Shown here: positions 18,210-27,890 of the stretch, piece by piece
How positions within the stretch are numbered: the stretch's first letter is position 1
Layout: every line of letters starts with the position of its first letter
Assembly: GCA_016841965.1 (NCBI GenBank)
Contig: JAEANN010000054.1
Span: 124,001-188,000, forward strand
DNA from: Candidatus Roseilinea mizusawaensis
GTDB taxonomy: Bacteria; Chloroflexota; Anaerolineae; J036; Brachytrichaceae
Reading direction: 5' to 3'
DNA length: 64,000 nucleotides
Translations under genes and position numbers: made by a program
Notes under the pieces: model-generated
Told to the model about the DNA's origin: nothing
Database searches by the model: none
The model's input: only the letters and a program-made list of their open reading frames with translations

Positions 18210-19439
18210 TCAACTCGTGGGGGTAAACCGCAAAACTTTGAGCGCGGTTTGGATGGGTTCGCTGGCGGTGTACACCTCCCACACCAGGCGGGTGAGGTGA
18301 TTTTCGAGCATGAGCAGGGAGCAGCCTTTGTCTATGCCGTAGAGGGAGCGGCTATACCAGGGCGGGTTGACGGCGAGGTTGTAGGAATCGAAGAAGCCGT
18401 ATTCGCCCCAGGTTTGCGGGTGTTCGGCGATGAGATATTCCATCATCTCCAGCGTTTCTTGAGGGATGAAGGGCAGGCAGGAGAGGGCGCTGTAAATGGA
18501 AACCGTCCCTGTGTGGTGCGGCGGAATGAGGCAGGGTTCGCTGCCCGCCACTTCGTAGCCAAAGGGGCTGTCGCCTGCGCTCAAGCCCCAACTGCGGGCA
18601 TGGTAGGTTTTGTATTGGGCGGCATGTTCGATGCAAAACTGACGGTTGGCGAGGCAGGCGCGGCGGGTGTTCTCGAACCAGTTGATGCCGTCGGGGTCGA
18701 GCCAGCGGGCGGTATCGAGCCAGGCTTCGCTAAAGTGGTAGGCGAAGAGCGCGCCGCCAGGGTTGACGATGAGGGGTTGTCCGTTGAAGGGACGGGTGTC
18801 GCGGCGGAAGCCTGCATAGAGGCGGCGCGCCAGGTGCGGGTCGAGGCGGGAGGCGGCTTGCAGGTACATCATTTTTTGTTCCGCCGCCATGTCCCAGCGG
18901 CTGATGAAGCCTGCCTCACCAGTGACGTAATCGCCGTCCGAATCGGGGTTGTACGCCATGTGGAAGAGCGCCTGCCCGTTTTCCTCGAAGACGATGAAGC
19001 GCCAGTCCACGCGCTCCAGCATCTGCGCCGCGAGGTCACGGATGGCGGGGTCGGTGAAGTAGGCGGCGGCGGTGATGACTCCGTTCAGGCACAGGGCGGT
19101 GTCTATGGTGGAGTATTCGCACTTGCCCCAGCGCTGGGCAGTGTCCATGCGCAGGAAGTGGGCGAAGAAGCCGCGTTGATGGCTGGCGCGGTGCAGGAGC
19201 GTGTAGAGCGCGCCGCGCGTGATGTTCTGCGCCTGCTGTTTGGAGAGCAGCCCGCGCTCGGCGGCGATGACCCAGGCAGTGAGGGCAAATCCGCTGGCGG
19301 CGATGGAGGCGAGGGCGGGGTCTTTGGTGGAATCTACTGTCAGACCGAAGGCGGGGCTGTGCGGGTTGAGGTTGGTGTGGTCGAGGAAGAAGCGCAGCGA
19401 GCCTTCGATTTCCCGACGGAGGAGGAGGGAGGTGTCCAT
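18210..19439 (-). CDS. GH144-family (endo-beta-1,2-glucanase-like) protein, no signal peptide
   Basis: This protein of the glucoamylase-like (alpha/alpha)6-barrel family that includes GH144 endo-beta-1,2-glucanases has about 409 residues. Visible family stretches are GSLRFFLDHTN, SIAASGFALTAWVIAAERG, RGFFAHFLRMDT, STIDTALCLNGVITAAAYF and MAYNPDSDGDYV. The frame is open to 19598, but the upper part overlaps lacI and reads through a palindromic repeat. ATG 19439, preceded by CCAGGACTC, is therefore chosen; ATG 19490 overlapping the lacI stop is an alternative. Without a signal peptide it is probably cytoplasmic, acting on imported oligosaccharides. It follows lacI and precedes GH35 on the same strand. 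Hydrolytic specificity is inferred from the family. Confidence 0.78.
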   Translation of the reverse strand: MDTSLLLRREIEGSLRFFLDHTNLNPHSPAFGLTVDSTKDPALASIAASGFALTAWVIAAERGLLSKQQAQNITRGALYTLLHRASHQRGFFAHFLRMDTAQRWGKCEYSTIDTALCLNGVITAAAYFTDPAIRDLAAQMLERVDWRFIVFEENGQALFHMAYNPDSDGDYVTGEAGFISRWDMAAEQKMMYLQAASRLDPHLARRLYAGFRRDTRPFNGQPLIVNPGGALFAYHFSEAWLDTARWLDPDGINWFENTRRACLANRQFCIEHAAQYKTYHARSWGLSAGDSPFGYEVAGSEPCLIPPHHTGTVSIYSALSCLPFIPQETLEMMEYLIAEHPQTWGEYGFFDSYNLAVNPPWYSRSLYGIDKGCSLLMLENHLTRLVWEVYTASEPIQTALKVLRFTPTS

Positions 19440-19454
19440 GAGTCCTGGCACTGC

Positions 19455-19466
19455 GAGATAAATCTC
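19455..19466. repeat. Palindromic repeat core GAGAT-AA-ATCTC
   Basis: This is a second copy of the short palindrome seen at 18117-18134, located between the lacI stop and the preferred GH144 start. Its presence supports starting GH144 downstream of it. Confidence 0.5.
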
Positions 19467-19486
19467 ACGGTACGAACTGTGGCGCG

Positions 19487-20452
19487 TCATTTTTGGGAGG
19501 ATTGGCGGGCAATGAAGCGAGTGGGAATGCGGCGCGGCTGGAAGGGGGTGTTGTTCTCCAAAAAATCGAGCAGTTGGCGGGTGGCGGATGCGCCCCACTC
19601 GAAGCGCGAAGCGCCTACGGTGGAGAGGGAAGGCGTCATGTAACGGGCGACGGGAATGTCGTCAAAACCGATGACGGCAATATCGGCTGGAGCCTGAAGT
19701 CCGCGCTCGCGCATGGCGCGCAGGAAGCCGATTGCCATCTGGTCGTTGGCGCAGAAGACGGCTTCGGGCAATTGCCCGGATTGGAAGAGCGCCTGGGCTG
19801 CTTCGTAGCCGGAAATTTCGGTAAAGTGTCCCTGCAAAACGGGGACATCCAGCCCGTGCTGCTGGGCTTCTTGTAGAAAGGTCTGGGCGCGTTCGGTGTT
19901 GTCGAAGGAGTCGGGCGAGCCAGCCACATAGACGATGCGGCGCAATCCCTGTTCGTAGAAGTGATGGAACGCCTCGCGCACGCCCTGGGCGTTATCGAGC
20001 AGAATGGGCAGCAAAAAGTCCTTTTCCAGTCGACGGTCGAGCACCACAATCGGAAATCGCTGCGAGGCCAGCTTGACTAGAGAATCGCTAGAGACTTTTG
20101 AGTCAAACACAATCGCCCCGTCCACCTGGCGGTGCAACAACATACGGCGCGGCGACCGGCTTTCGGGGCAGACCAGCAATTCGTAGTCGGTGTCCAAAAT
20201 GATGCTATGAATGCCCTCCAGAATATCTTCGTAAAATGTGCCGCCAAAGCGCGAGATGAACACCCCGATGTTGCGGGTGCGTCTGTTTTTCAGGTGGCGG
20301 GCAAAGGCGTTCGGGTGGTAGTTGAGTTCCTCAGCCGCCTGCAGGACGCGCCGGCGTGTGGCTTCGCTGATGTTGCCGGTGTTGTTCAGCACGTAGGATG
20401 TGGTGGTGACGCTTACGCCGGCTTTTTGGGCAATGTCGCGGATGGTGGTCAT
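19487..20452 (-). CDS. LacI-family transcriptional repressor
   Basis: This complete 321-residue LacI/GalR regulator has an N-terminal helix-turn-helix (TTIRDIAQKAGVSVTTTSYV, residues 2-21), a hinge (NAFARHLKNRRT) and a periplasmic-binding-like effector domain with VDGAIVFDS, ANDQMAIGFLRAM and IAVIGFDDIPVA. It is embedded in the island between the two GH144 genes, so it is very probably the local regulator responding to an oligosaccharide. A perfect LacI-type operator stands at the promoter of the GH94 gene at the other end of the island (36776-36793). About 48 bases separate its stop from the preferred GH144 start. No convincing ribosome-binding site precedes ATG 20452, but the HTH begins immediately so the start is secure. 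Confidence 0.92.
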   Translation of the reverse strand: MTTIRDIAQKAGVSVTTTSYVLNNTGNISEATRRRVLQAAEELNYHPNAFARHLKNRRTRNIGVFISRFGGTFYEDILEGIHSIILDTDYELLVCPESRSPRRMLLHRQVDGAIVFDSKVSSDSLVKLASQRFPIVVLDRRLEKDFLLPILLDNAQGVREAFHHFYEQGLRRIVYVAGSPDSFDNTERAQTFLQEAQQHGLDVPVLQGHFTEISGYEAAQALFQSGQLPEAVFCANDQMAIGFLRAMRERGLQAPADIAVIGFDDIPVARYMTPSLSTVGASRFEWGASATRQLLDFLENNTPFQPRRIPTRFIARQSSQK

Positions 20453-20459
20453 AGAGGAG

Positions 20460-20502
20460 TTTCAGGTTTCAAGTGTCAGGTTCCAGGTGTGACAGGTTCA
20501 CA
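20460..20502. repeat. Short degenerate tandem repeat (CAGGTT-containing)
   Basis: Several imperfect units sharing CAGGTT or AGGTTTCA lie in the lacI upstream spacer. This is low-complexity DNA without a visible operator. Confidence 0.35.
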
Positions 20503-20568
20503 AAATCCGACGCAAGAGAGCGTCTCTTACGCTCCAAACGCAGAGGGGCATTCTGCGCTGCGCTGCAA

Positions 20569-21906
20569 TCAAGGAGTGGAGGGGAGGATGCCCAGGCGTT
20601 CCAGCCCGCTGCGCAGGAATTGGTTTTTCATGGTGATCGTGTACACCAGGTCGTTTTGATCATTTGCCAGCATGAGCAGGCTGATGCCTTTGTCTATGCC
20701 GATGACATCGGCGGCATACCAGTTTTTCGTCAGGTTGTAGGCGTCCTGGAAGCCGTATTGTCCTTTGAGCGGCTCGATGCTGTCGTAGTTGAGCATGGCT
20801 TGGGCGGATTCTTCGGGCAGGAAGAGGATGGAAGCGATGGCGGCATACGGCGGGACGGTGTCGTCCACGGTGTGGGCGCGGTTGTCGTAACCGGAGGGCG
20901 GCGCGCCATACAAACCATTATAGCCGTTCGGTCCGTCACAAGCGCTCAAGCCCCAGGCGGCGGGACCAAGCGTGAGGTACTTTTCATCCATATTGACGGC
21001 AAAATCGTAATGCGCCCTCGCTGCGCGGACGGAATTTTCGAACCAGTTCACGCCTTCGCGGTCTGAGGTGTTTCGGAAGTCGAGCCAGGCGTGGCTGAAC
21101 TGATAGGTGAACAGCGACCCAAACCACGAGTGAATGAACGGTTCTCCATCGCCGTAACTGGCAAGGTGACGGGTGAAGCCGTAGTACAGGCGGTCATCGG
21201 TGGGGTGGGTGGGCGAACCAGCCGCCAGCACGTAGAGCATTAACTGCTCGGCGTAGAAGTCCCAATGCCCCTCGAAGCCTTTTTCGGGGCGGTACGCCAT
21301 ATAGAACATGCTGCGCGAGTCGTCCACGAACCAGTTCCAGTTCACCTCGCGGTAGAGTTGGCCGGCTTTGGTTTGAACATCGCCGCCGAAATATTCACCC
21401 GCCGTGAGGACGCCCATCATCAGGATGGCGGTGTCTATACTCGAAACTTCGCTGTTCCAGGCGCGTTTGCCGGTCTGCATATCCACAAAGTGGTAGAAGA
21501 AGCCTTCGGTGCGTTCCATGCCGAGCAGGGTGTCGAGGGTTTTGTCAGCGCGCTCGTAGGCTTGCTCGTAAGTCACATATCCCTTTTCGACGCCGATGGG
21601 ATAGGCGCTGAGGGCAAAGCCGACGGCGGCGATACTGGAGATGCCGGGCGAGCCGGGGAAACGGTCGCGAATCAGACCGTAGCCGGGGCTGGCGAGGTCT
21701 CGATTGGCTTGCTCCCAGAAAAAGGCGAAGGCGCCCCGCATTTCGTATTCGATGACGGTTTCGAGGCTGGGGGGCTCGGCGGTGGGGGTGAAGGTTGGGG
21801 CGGGGGGAAAGGTTGGGGTAGCAGAGACAGGCTGAGGCGTGGAGGGGGAGGCGCAGCCCGTCAGCAGGAACAGAAAAATCGCAAGGAGGGAAAACGTCTT
21901 ATTCAC
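20569..21906 (-). CDS. GH144-family endo-beta-1,2-glucanase-like lipoprotein
   Basis: This is a second GH144-type (alpha/alpha)6 enzyme, here with a lipoprotein signal. The preferred start is GTG 21906, preceded by AGGACAGG, giving a short hydrophobic signal and LLTGC (C18), then a Pro/Thr linker. The catalytic part carries FFWEQAN, GISSIAAVGFALSAYPIG, EGFFYHFVDM, SSIDTAILMMGVLTAGEYF and DTVPPYAAIASILFLPEE. It would cut beta-1,2-glucan outside the membrane to release importable oligosaccharides. It overlaps the preceding permease gene by 8 bases, so the two are translationally coupled. An ATG 33 bases further upstream would add a non-signal-like extension and is rejected. Family membership good; linkage specificity inferred. 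Confidence 0.82.
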   Translation of the reverse strand: MNKTFSLLAIFLFLLTGCASPSTPQPVSATPTFPPAPTFTPTAEPPSLETVIEYEMRGAFAFFWEQANRDLASPGYGLIRDRFPGSPGISSIAAVGFALSAYPIGVEKGYVTYEQAYERADKTLDTLLGMERTEGFFYHFVDMQTGKRAWNSEVSSIDTAILMMGVLTAGEYFGGDVQTKAGQLYREVNWNWFVDDSRSMFYMAYRPEKGFEGHWDFYAEQLMLYVLAAGSPTHPTDDRLYYGFTRHLASYGDGEPFIHSWFGSLFTYQFSHAWLDFRNTSDREGVNWFENSVRAARAHYDFAVNMDEKYLTLGPAAWGLSACDGPNGYNGLYGAPPSGYDNRAHTVDDTVPPYAAIASILFLPEESAQAMLNYDSIEPLKGQYGFQDAYNLTKNWYAADVIGIDKGISLLMLANDQNDLVYTITMKNQFLRSGLERLGILPSTP

Positions 21907-22837
21907 CAGTGATACCTGTCCTTTCCACAGATTCGACAAACCATCTTTGCAGGAGGAAGTACATGACCAGCAGCGGCGCGATGTTGAGAAAGGTGCCGCT
22001 CATTTTGACGGCTTCGTTGAGGCGGTCGAAGATGTTGACCGTGCCAGGCGGGTAGAGGCTTTCGTATGCCTGCACGAAACGCGAGAGCTGCATAGGCAGG
22101 GTGGTTACGCCGCCCTCGAGGAAGATGGAAGTGAGGAAGGTTTCGTTCCAGTACCAGACGACCGAGAAGATGAAGGAGACGATGAAGGCGGGTAAGGCGG
22201 ATGGAACAGCGATGGTCAGGAAGATGCGCAGGTCGGATGCGCCGTCGAGGCGGGCGGCTTCTTCCAGCACTTTGGGGAGGGAGAGGAAACTCTGGTAGAA
22301 GATGAGGATGAAGATGGCGCTGCGGTAGCCCTGACCCAACAGCGCAGGCAGGACAATCGCCCAGGGGCTGCCGAGCAAGCCCTGCTCTTTGTAGGCGAGC
22401 ATTTGCGGAATGAGGGTGTTTTGCGGCGGGACGATGAAGGTGGCAAGGATGAAAAGCAGAACGAGATTCCTACCCCAGAAGCGATAACGCGCCAGCCCGT
22501 ATCCGACCACAGCAGCGACGAAAGTTTGCAGCAGAGAAGGAACCACACTGACCAGGATGGATGCCATGAGCGTGTTGGGGTAGTTCAGAACACGGTAGGC
22601 TCTTTCGTAGTTGCCTGTGTAAAGTGCGGTTGGCACCCATTGCACCATCGGGTTGAGCAGGTCGGAGGGGCTTTTGAGGCTGGTGACAAACATGAAGAGC
22701 AGGGGGTAGAGATAGACAAAGCCGATGGCAATCAGCAGGGCGTAGAGGAGGCTAGAGAAGAGCAGTCCGCTGCGGGCGCGGCTGCCGAAGAGCAGGCTCT
22801 TCCACCAGTCGAGGTTGAGGCGGCGCAGGGTTTGCAT
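21899..22837 (-). CDS. Carbohydrate ABC transporter permease (MalG-type), pair 2
   Basis: This 312-residue inner-membrane permease of the CUT1 family has about six hydrophobic segments. Its EAA loop reads EEAARLDGASDLRIFLTIAVP (about 191-211), contacting the ATPase. A longer-than-usual periplasmic loop lies near the C-terminus (VQAYESLYPPGTVNIFDR). It follows the MalF-type permease with one base between them and overlaps the GH144 lipoprotein gene. Together they form one half of a sugar importer whose ATPase is not encoded in the island. Confidence 0.9.
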   Translation of the reverse strand: MQTLRRLNLDWWKSLLFGSRARSGLLFSSLLYALLIAIGFVYLYPLLFMFVTSLKSPSDLLNPMVQWVPTALYTGNYERAYRVLNYPNTLMASILVSVVPSLLQTFVAAVVGYGLARYRFWGRNLVLLFILATFIVPPQNTLIPQMLAYKEQGLLGSPWAIVLPALLGQGYRSAIFILIFYQSFLSLPKVLEEAARLDGASDLRIFLTIAVPSALPAFIVSFIFSVVWYWNETFLTSIFLEGGVTTLPMQLSRFVQAYESLYPPGTVNIFDRLNEAVKMSGTFLNIAPLLVMYFLLQRWFVESVERTGITGE

Positions 22838-22838
22838 G

Positions 22839-23717
22839 TCAATTCCTTTCCTTGTTTGCCTGTTGCGCCAGGAAGAGATAGACGCCGCCCAGCAGAATCA
22901 CCATCACGGCAAAGTAGAGGAACGCCATGGCGCTGGCGTAGCCGATGCCGCCCTGCACGGCGTAGGTCTGATTGTAGATGTATTGGATGACCTTGTTTTC
23001 GGAAAAGTGCGAGAGGGTGACGACGGTGTAAACGGCGTTGACGAGGTTGGCGGTGGAAAGCGAAGGCAGGGTGATTTTCCAATAGGCTTCCCAAGCCGAA
23101 GCGCCGTCAATGGCGGCGGCTTCGTAGATGCTCTTGTCCACTTTTTGCAGGCTGGAGAGGTAGATGAGGATCTGCACGCCCGAAAACCACAGGATGAGGA
23201 TGAACGAGGTGAGCAGGTATTCGACGGGGTTGCGCAGAGTGCGCGGCAGTTGGGCGATGAACTCTGCCACCGCTGGCAGGTTGGCAATGCCTGGCGCCGA
23301 GGTTGCGCCCTGGGCGGTCAGCTCGCGGATGACGGGTCCGCTGGTGATGACGACGGGCAGGAAGAAGATGGTGCGGAAAAGCCCTTTGAGTTTGAAATCC
23401 TGATTGAGAAACAGCGCAATAATCATCGAGAAAATCAGCACAATTGGCACAGAGACAAGGGTCTCGACAGCATAGCCGATGACCAGTTCGATGAAGTTGG
23501 GGTCGGTGAAGAGGGCGCGGGTGTAGTTTGCCCACTGCACAAAGTCGAGACGGATGCCCTCAACAGTCACGGTGACCCGATGAAGGCTGTAGCGGAAGGT
23601 TTCAAGCAGTGGGAAGAGGGTGAAGAGCGAAAAGCCCACCACCCACAGCGCAATGAAAGCGTAGCCATGCAGGGCTTCACGCAGGCGCGGCGTGATAAGG
23701 TTGCGATCGTTCTTCAT
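22839..23717 (-). CDS. Carbohydrate ABC transporter permease (MalF-type), pair 2
   Basis: This CUT1 permease of 292 residues has about six membrane segments and the EAA loop YEAAAIDGASAWEAYWKITLP. Its start ATG 23717-23715 shares one base with the TGA stop of the upstream DUF5696 gene (TGATG), showing translational coupling. A longer frame to 23936 exists but is only the shadow of DUF5696. An inserted stretch between the third and fourth helices (about residues 120-165, TAQGATSAPGIANLPAVAEF) is longer than in standard MalF-like permeases. It pairs with the next gene. Confidence 0.88.
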   Translation of the reverse strand: MKNDRNLITPRLREALHGYAFIALWVVGFSLFTLFPLLETFRYSLHRVTVTVEGIRLDFVQWANYTRALFTDPNFIELVIGYAVETLVSVPIVLIFSMIIALFLNQDFKLKGLFRTIFFLPVVITSGPVIRELTAQGATSAPGIANLPAVAEFIAQLPRTLRNPVEYLLTSFILILWFSGVQILIYLSSLQKVDKSIYEAAAIDGASAWEAYWKITLPSLSTANLVNAVYTVVTLSHFSENKVIQYIYNQTYAVQGGIGYASAMAFLYFAVMVILLGGVYLFLAQQANKERN

Positions 23718-25873
23718 CACACACCCTCCATGAGGGCAGCGTCTTTGGCGGGAACGACGACGCCCTGATAGTTGACGGGCTGGTCGGTGTAGTTGACCAC
23801 CATCTGCCTGCCGTTGGCGTAGGTGGTGACGAAGACGCCCTCGCGCAGTTTTTGACGGGCAGTGATTTCCTGTCCGCGCACGGGGGCGAGCAGGGCGTTC
23901 ATCCACGCGTAGGTCTGGCGGATTTGCGCGCCCCACTGCTGGTAGGAAGAGGTGTAAAGCCAGGTGGAGCGCGTGTTGAGCATGTTGGCGGTCGGTTCGT
24001 AGGTGAGGAAGTAGGATGGGTACATGCCGTAATCCACGTGGCGCAGGAGGTCTTCTTGCAGGTTGGGCGAGAAGTTAAGCGCCGCGCCGTAATAGGGTAC
24101 ATAGCCCGCAAGCACAATCGGCAAAAACGGCACGGCTTCACTGGTGTAAATGTAACCGTTATCGCCCAGCGGCATATCGTAATAGGCGGAGGTCAGGCTC
24201 CAGAGATAATCGTTGGGGCGGTAGAACCCCAGCCGCGCGGGGGATTTGCCCAGCAGGTCCTGATAGGCGCGGATGGCTTGCTGGCGGTTGAGCGGCGCGC
24301 TCTCCCTGAAGTCGCTGTAGAGGGTGAAGCCGATGCCGTCCAGCGCCAGGTCGGCGTTCAGGTGCGAGGCGAGGTCTTCCGTCAGCGCGACGTAACGCCG
24401 CTGGAGGGCGTCGAAGGTGAAGTAGTAGTTGTAATAGCGGTTATAGCCTTCCAGGTTGACATTAGTGATTGCCATCGCCAGGTCGCGGCGTGGGGAGTAG
24501 CCGCTTTCTTTCGGCAACGCCGCCTGTGGGTCGATGTAGAGCGAGAAGCGCCCGCCATCTGCTGTGAGGGTTTCTGCCAGCGAGCGCAGTTCTGCCAGGC
24601 TGCCCAAGCCGCCTTCCAATTTCAACGATGTCGGAGGCATACTCGAAGCCCCCAGCGGCTGCCAGCCAAAGTAGATAACCTGCGGGTTGGGGATTTGCAA
24701 ATCGGCGAGCAGGGTTTGCATTTGGCGGATGGTGGTCATGGGGACGAAGCGCTGCCAGAACAGCACCTTCTCCTTATCGCCGGCCAAAAACTCCAGCCGA
24801 ATGCCGATGTTCGGGTTGGGGTCGGCGCTTCTTTTCAGCACGCCCTTTTGGACGAGATATTGCTGATAACTGCGCGCCATGCCCACATAATCGGCTGCCC
24901 CGCCATGCAAAAAGCGATAATGCACCACCACGTTGAAATCATTGGTCTGTTTCTGGATGGTGGTCACGCCTGCGCCAGAACGGTTGGTTGCCTGAAAGTA
25001 ACTTTCGTTGTAGATGAAGGCGTTGTAGAGAAAATTGAAATTGGTGAGAACGCCGGCAGGATGCGCCTGCACCTCGCCGTATGCCGCGCCGTCTTCCACC
25101 ACCGCCAGGAAGGCGTTTTCCTTTTCGCCATGCACCATGCCAAAGACGGGGAAAGAAATGGGATAAGGGCGGTTGATGGCTGGGTCGTAGGGCATTTTGC
25201 CAATCATGCCCAGGTCTGCGCCGTAGTAACGCCCGTAGAACATGTTCCTAGCTTTAGTCGAATCGGCAAAGCGGATGAGACTGCCCGTGCCATCAGGCAG
25301 GAACATGTAGCCCGGCGTACTGCTGCCGCGCGTTGCGCCGAGGAAGGGATAGAGATAAACCAGCCCCAGTTTGAAGGCGGGATTCTCCTGGCGGATGGAT
25401 TGCGACGGAATCTCCACCCGCACGCCCTCCGCTTCAAGCCGCAAGCGGACCTGGAAGCGGATGCCGACTTCATCGAACCTGACCTCCGCCTCGACTCCCT
25501 CTGCGATGGGCGTAACCTCCAGTGTATGTTTGGCGTTGGCAATCGAGATGCGTTTGCTGACCGCCTTCTCGTCGAGATATTCGATGCTGACGCCGCTTTG
25601 GGCAAACGCCCGCCACGATTTGTTCAGGCGGTCGCCCTGCTGAAGTTCGTCTATGCCCGAATGCCAGAGGTAGTTGCTGCGCTTATCGAGCAGTTTGAAG
25701 GCGAGGGTGGACGAATCGACATAGAGCGCGAAGTTTTCGTTTTCGGCGGCGTGCTGATAGGAAGGGGGAATCTCCTGAGAGCGGGCGGGGGCAGCCTCCG
25801 CTTGAAGCGGAGGGAAAAGCCCGATGGTCAGGAGCAGGCAAAAGGTCAGAAAGAAGCGGGTGAGGGGTCGCAT
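23717..25873 (-). CDS. DUF5696-type secreted protein of the sugar transporter cluster
   Basis: This exported protein of about 718 residues has a clear signal peptide ([20 protein letters not shown], cleavage near AEAAP). It resembles the DUF5696 family, seen beside YIP1-domain proteins and carbohydrate ABC transporters in Firmicutes and Chloroflexota. The N-terminal half (about 40-330) looks beta-rich, like the beta-sandwich ahead of many glycoside hydrolases. The C-terminal half has alternating strands and helices with aromatic, acidic segments ([33 protein letters not shown]), suggesting a TIM-barrel hydrolase. The start at ATG 25873 lies one base after the YIP1 gene stop; the 3' end overlaps the permease start. 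Catalytic residues were not assigned. It could be an uncharacterised glycosidase or a sugar-sensing partner of the transporter. Confidence 0.65.
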   Translation of the reverse strand: MRPLTRFFLTFCLLLTIGLFPPLQAEAAPARSQEIPPSYQHAAENENFALYVDSSTLAFKLLDKRSNYLWHSGIDELQQGDRLNKSWRAFAQSGVSIEYLDEKAVSKRISIANAKHTLEVTPIAEGVEAEVRFDEVGIRFQVRLRLEAEGVRVEIPSQSIRQENPAFKLGLVYLYPFLGATRGSSTPGYMFLPDGTGSLIRFADSTKARNMFYGRYYGADLGMIGKMPYDPAINRPYPISFPVFGMVHGEKENAFLAVVEDGAAYGEVQAHPAGVLTNFNFLYNAFIYNESYFQATNRSGAGVTTIQKQTNDFNVVVHYRFLHGGAADYVGMARSYQQYLVQKGVLKRSADPNPNIGIRLEFLAGDKEKVLFWQRFVPMTTIRQMQTLLADLQIPNPQVIYFGWQPLGASSMPPTSLKLEGGLGSLAELRSLAETLTADGGRFSLYIDPQAALPKESGYSPRRDLAMAITNVNLEGYNRYYNYYFTFDALQRRYVALTEDLASHLNADLALDGIGFTLYSDFRESAPLNRQQAIRAYQDLLGKSPARLGFYRPNDYLWSLTSAYYDMPLGDNGYIYTSEAVPFLPIVLAGYVPYYGAALNFSPNLQEDLLRHVDYGMYPSYFLTYEPTANMLNTRSTWLYTSSYQQWGAQIRQTYAWMNALLAPVRGQEITARQKLREGVFVTTYANGRQMVVNYTDQPVNYQGVVVPAKDAALMEGV

Positions 25874-25874
25874 G

Positions 25875-27890
25875 TCAGCCGCGCAGTCCAATCTCCTGAA
25901 CAATCGCCAGGATGAATTCGTAGAGTTGGTTGAACAAGACGTAGAGGATGTAGGCGGTGAGCAGGAACATCGCCATGGTGAAGAGGGTGATGAGGATGTT
26001 GCGGATGGTCTCGGAAAGGGAGTAGTTGTGAACTTCCTTGACCATGATGAAGAGCATGAGCGCCGTCCAGAACCACATCAGTTGGGTTGAGAAGGTGAAA
26101 AGGAAGGTTTCGTTGAGGGTGAGCAGGTTGGAGAGCAGGGCGATGGGCAGAGCAAAGAGAGCGTAGGGGAAGAGGCTGTAGGCGCTGCCGATGACCACAT
26201 GGCGCAAACGTCCTTCGCCGTCGCTGATGGTGGAGACGAGGTAGTTGGCGCTGTTCCAAAGCAGCAGGGCGATGACGACGTACACCACTTCGGTCTCGAC
26301 GGGAATCCAGGCGGGGCTGGGGTAGGGGCTAACGATGAAAGTGGTCAGGTAGAGCGAGAGGATGCGGGCAATCACCACCCAAAAGTAAAGCAGGAAGGCA
26401 AAGGCGAGGCTACCGCGCTGGTCTGTTTTGATGTAGTAGAAACTATCGGCGGGCTGTTTGATGAAGCGGAAGAGGAAGAGGAAGTCGTCCACCAGGCGGA
26501 TGTTTTGCAGCCGCCGCGCTTTTTGGCGCAGGGGTTCCAGCCAGCGATGGCGTTTTTCGAGGCGGGTGAAGACGGCGGAGAGAAGCCACACGCCGAAGAG
26601 GGCGAGGAGGGCGCTTCCCAGATATTGCTGCAAGACGGCGTTGCGGAGTTCCCAAAAGGTTTCGGAGTAGCCGTTTCGGTCTTCGGCGGTGCGGTAGGCT
26701 TGCAGGGCGCGCAGGTAGTCGTTCTGTTTGTAGTAGGCGTCGGCGATGCCCTGATAGGGCATGAGGAACAATCCGTTGTAGGTAAGGGCTTCTTCAAAGT
26801 AGGGTTTGGCTTCGACGTAAAAGCCGTCTACGTAGAGGCGCACGCCCTCATGCACGCGTTGGGCAAAGTCAGTGGCGCGGTAGATGAGGATGGCGCTTTT
26901 GTCTTTGTCCAGCACGTAGAGGTCGCTGCCGAGGCGTTCGATGGAGACGGGGTTTGCCAACATGCCGAGGCGCTGGTCTGCCGTGTCTTTTGCGCCGAAG
27001 ACGAAGAGCAGCGCGCCGTTGGCGTTGTACTCGTAGATTTTTCCGTCCGCGTCCACGGCGGCGAGCAGCCCGTTTTGGCTGACGTGAATATCGCGGAAGG
27101 TGGCGGAGCCGAAGACGTTTTCGAGCAGGTTGCTGCCGGCGATGTTGAACTTGCGGATGCTGCGGTCGCGGCTGGTGCCAGCGGTGACGGTGTAGATGAG
27201 CGACTGGCTGTCAATGGCGAGGTTGGAGGGGGAGGCTGCTTCGGTCTTGATGAACTGCTCCAGTTGTTCTTGGGTGAGGAACATGCGCTGCAGAATCATT
27301 TTGAGCGACATCTGGGCGCGGTTTGCGCCGAAGTAGCCGATGAAGTTGCCGGCGGTGTTCATCATTACCAGCCCGTCCACCGAGCCTTCGCTGACGATGT
27401 AGAGGTTCTTGCGCGCGTCGAGGATGAGTTTGCGCGGCAGGAATTCGCGCCGCTTGCCGAAGAGCGGTTCGGAGGGACGCCCAAATTCGGCGCGCAGGCT
27501 GCCATCCGGGTTGAGGATGACGATGGTGTTCTTGCCGGCGTCGGCGATGTAGAAGACGCCGTCCTGGTCTATGAAGAGTCCCGTCGGCGCTTGCAGAAGT
27601 CCCTGCCCAAATTCGGCGGCGATTTGAAAGTCCCTGTCCAGTTTGACGATGCGTCCGTTGCCCGTGTCGGCGACGTAGAGGAAGCCGTCGGGGGCGAGGA
27701 AGAGTTCTTCGGGTGCGGCGAGCGGCAGGTCAATTTCGTCGAGCGGGGTGTAGGCATCCTGGGTCGGGTAGAGGAATCCGCCTGGTCCCCTTGCCCAGGT
27801 GGTGTAGGGCGAGAGGGCGTGAGTCCGTGCGGGGAGCGCGGCGATCAGCAGGAGAATCACAAGGAGCAAAAGCAGGAGGGTTCGTTTCAT
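25875..27890 (-). CDS. NHL beta-propeller / YIP1-domain membrane protein
   Basis: This 671-residue fusion has a signal/anchor (1-25), then an NHL-type beta-propeller facing outside (about 45-330). Repeats are of the form [28 protein letters not shown] and [11 protein letters not shown] short helical TPR-like part follows (about 345-410, [22 protein letters not shown]), then a membrane helix (about 420-440) and a C-terminal five-helix YIP1-like membrane domain (about 480-665). Its stop lies one base before DUF5696 and its start overlaps the upstream permease by four bases (ATGA). Position suggests a stoichiometric partner of the transporter, perhaps a ligand sensor or scaffold. Domains are reasonably visible; function is unknown. 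Confidence 0.7.
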   Translation of the reverse strand: MKRTLLLLLLVILLLIAALPARTHALSPYTTWARGPGGFLYPTQDAYTPLDEIDLPLAAPEELFLAPDGFLYVADTGNGRIVKLDRDFQIAAEFGQGLLQAPTGLFIDQDGVFYIADAGKNTIVILNPDGSLRAEFGRPSEPLFGKRREFLPRKLILDARKNLYIVSEGSVDGLVMMNTAGNFIGYFGANRAQMSLKMILQRMFLTQEQLEQFIKTEAASPSNLAIDSQSLIYTVTAGTSRDRSIRKFNIAGSNLLENVFGSATFRDIHVSQNGLLAAVDADGKIYEYNANGALLFVFGAKDTADQRLGMLANPVSIERLGSDLYVLDKDKSAILIYRATDFAQRVHEGVRLYVDGFYVEAKPYFEEALTYNGLFLMPYQGIADAYYKQNDYLRALQAYRTAEDRNGYSETFWELRNAVLQQYLGSALLALFGVWLLSAVFTRLEKRHRWLEPLRQKARRLQNIRLVDDFLFLFRFIKQPADSFYYIKTDQRGSLAFAFLLYFWVVIARILSLYLTTFIVSPYPSPAWIPVETEVVYVVIALLLWNSANYLVSTISDGEGRLRHVVIGSAYSLFPYALFALPIALLSNLLTLNETFLFTFSTQLMWFWTALMLFIMVKEVHNYSLSETIRNILITLFTMAMFLLTAYILYVLFNQLYEFILAIVQEIGLRG

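Noticed and set aside
16501-18300. Plus-strand open frame of 599 residues opposite GH35
   Set aside because: It is antisense to a clear GH35 gene with catalytic motifs. Its product has no recognisable domain and its composition follows codon-position bias of the real gene.
19440-19598. Longer N-terminus for the GH144 gene without signal
   Set aside because: The extension overlaps lacI, has no signal-peptide character and is partly encoded by a palindromic repeat. A better ribosome-binding site precedes ATG 19439.
18249-19643. Plus-strand open frame of 464 residues opposite GH144
   Set aside because: It is antisense to GH144, which has clear family segments on the minus strand; no ribosome-binding site or domain was seen.
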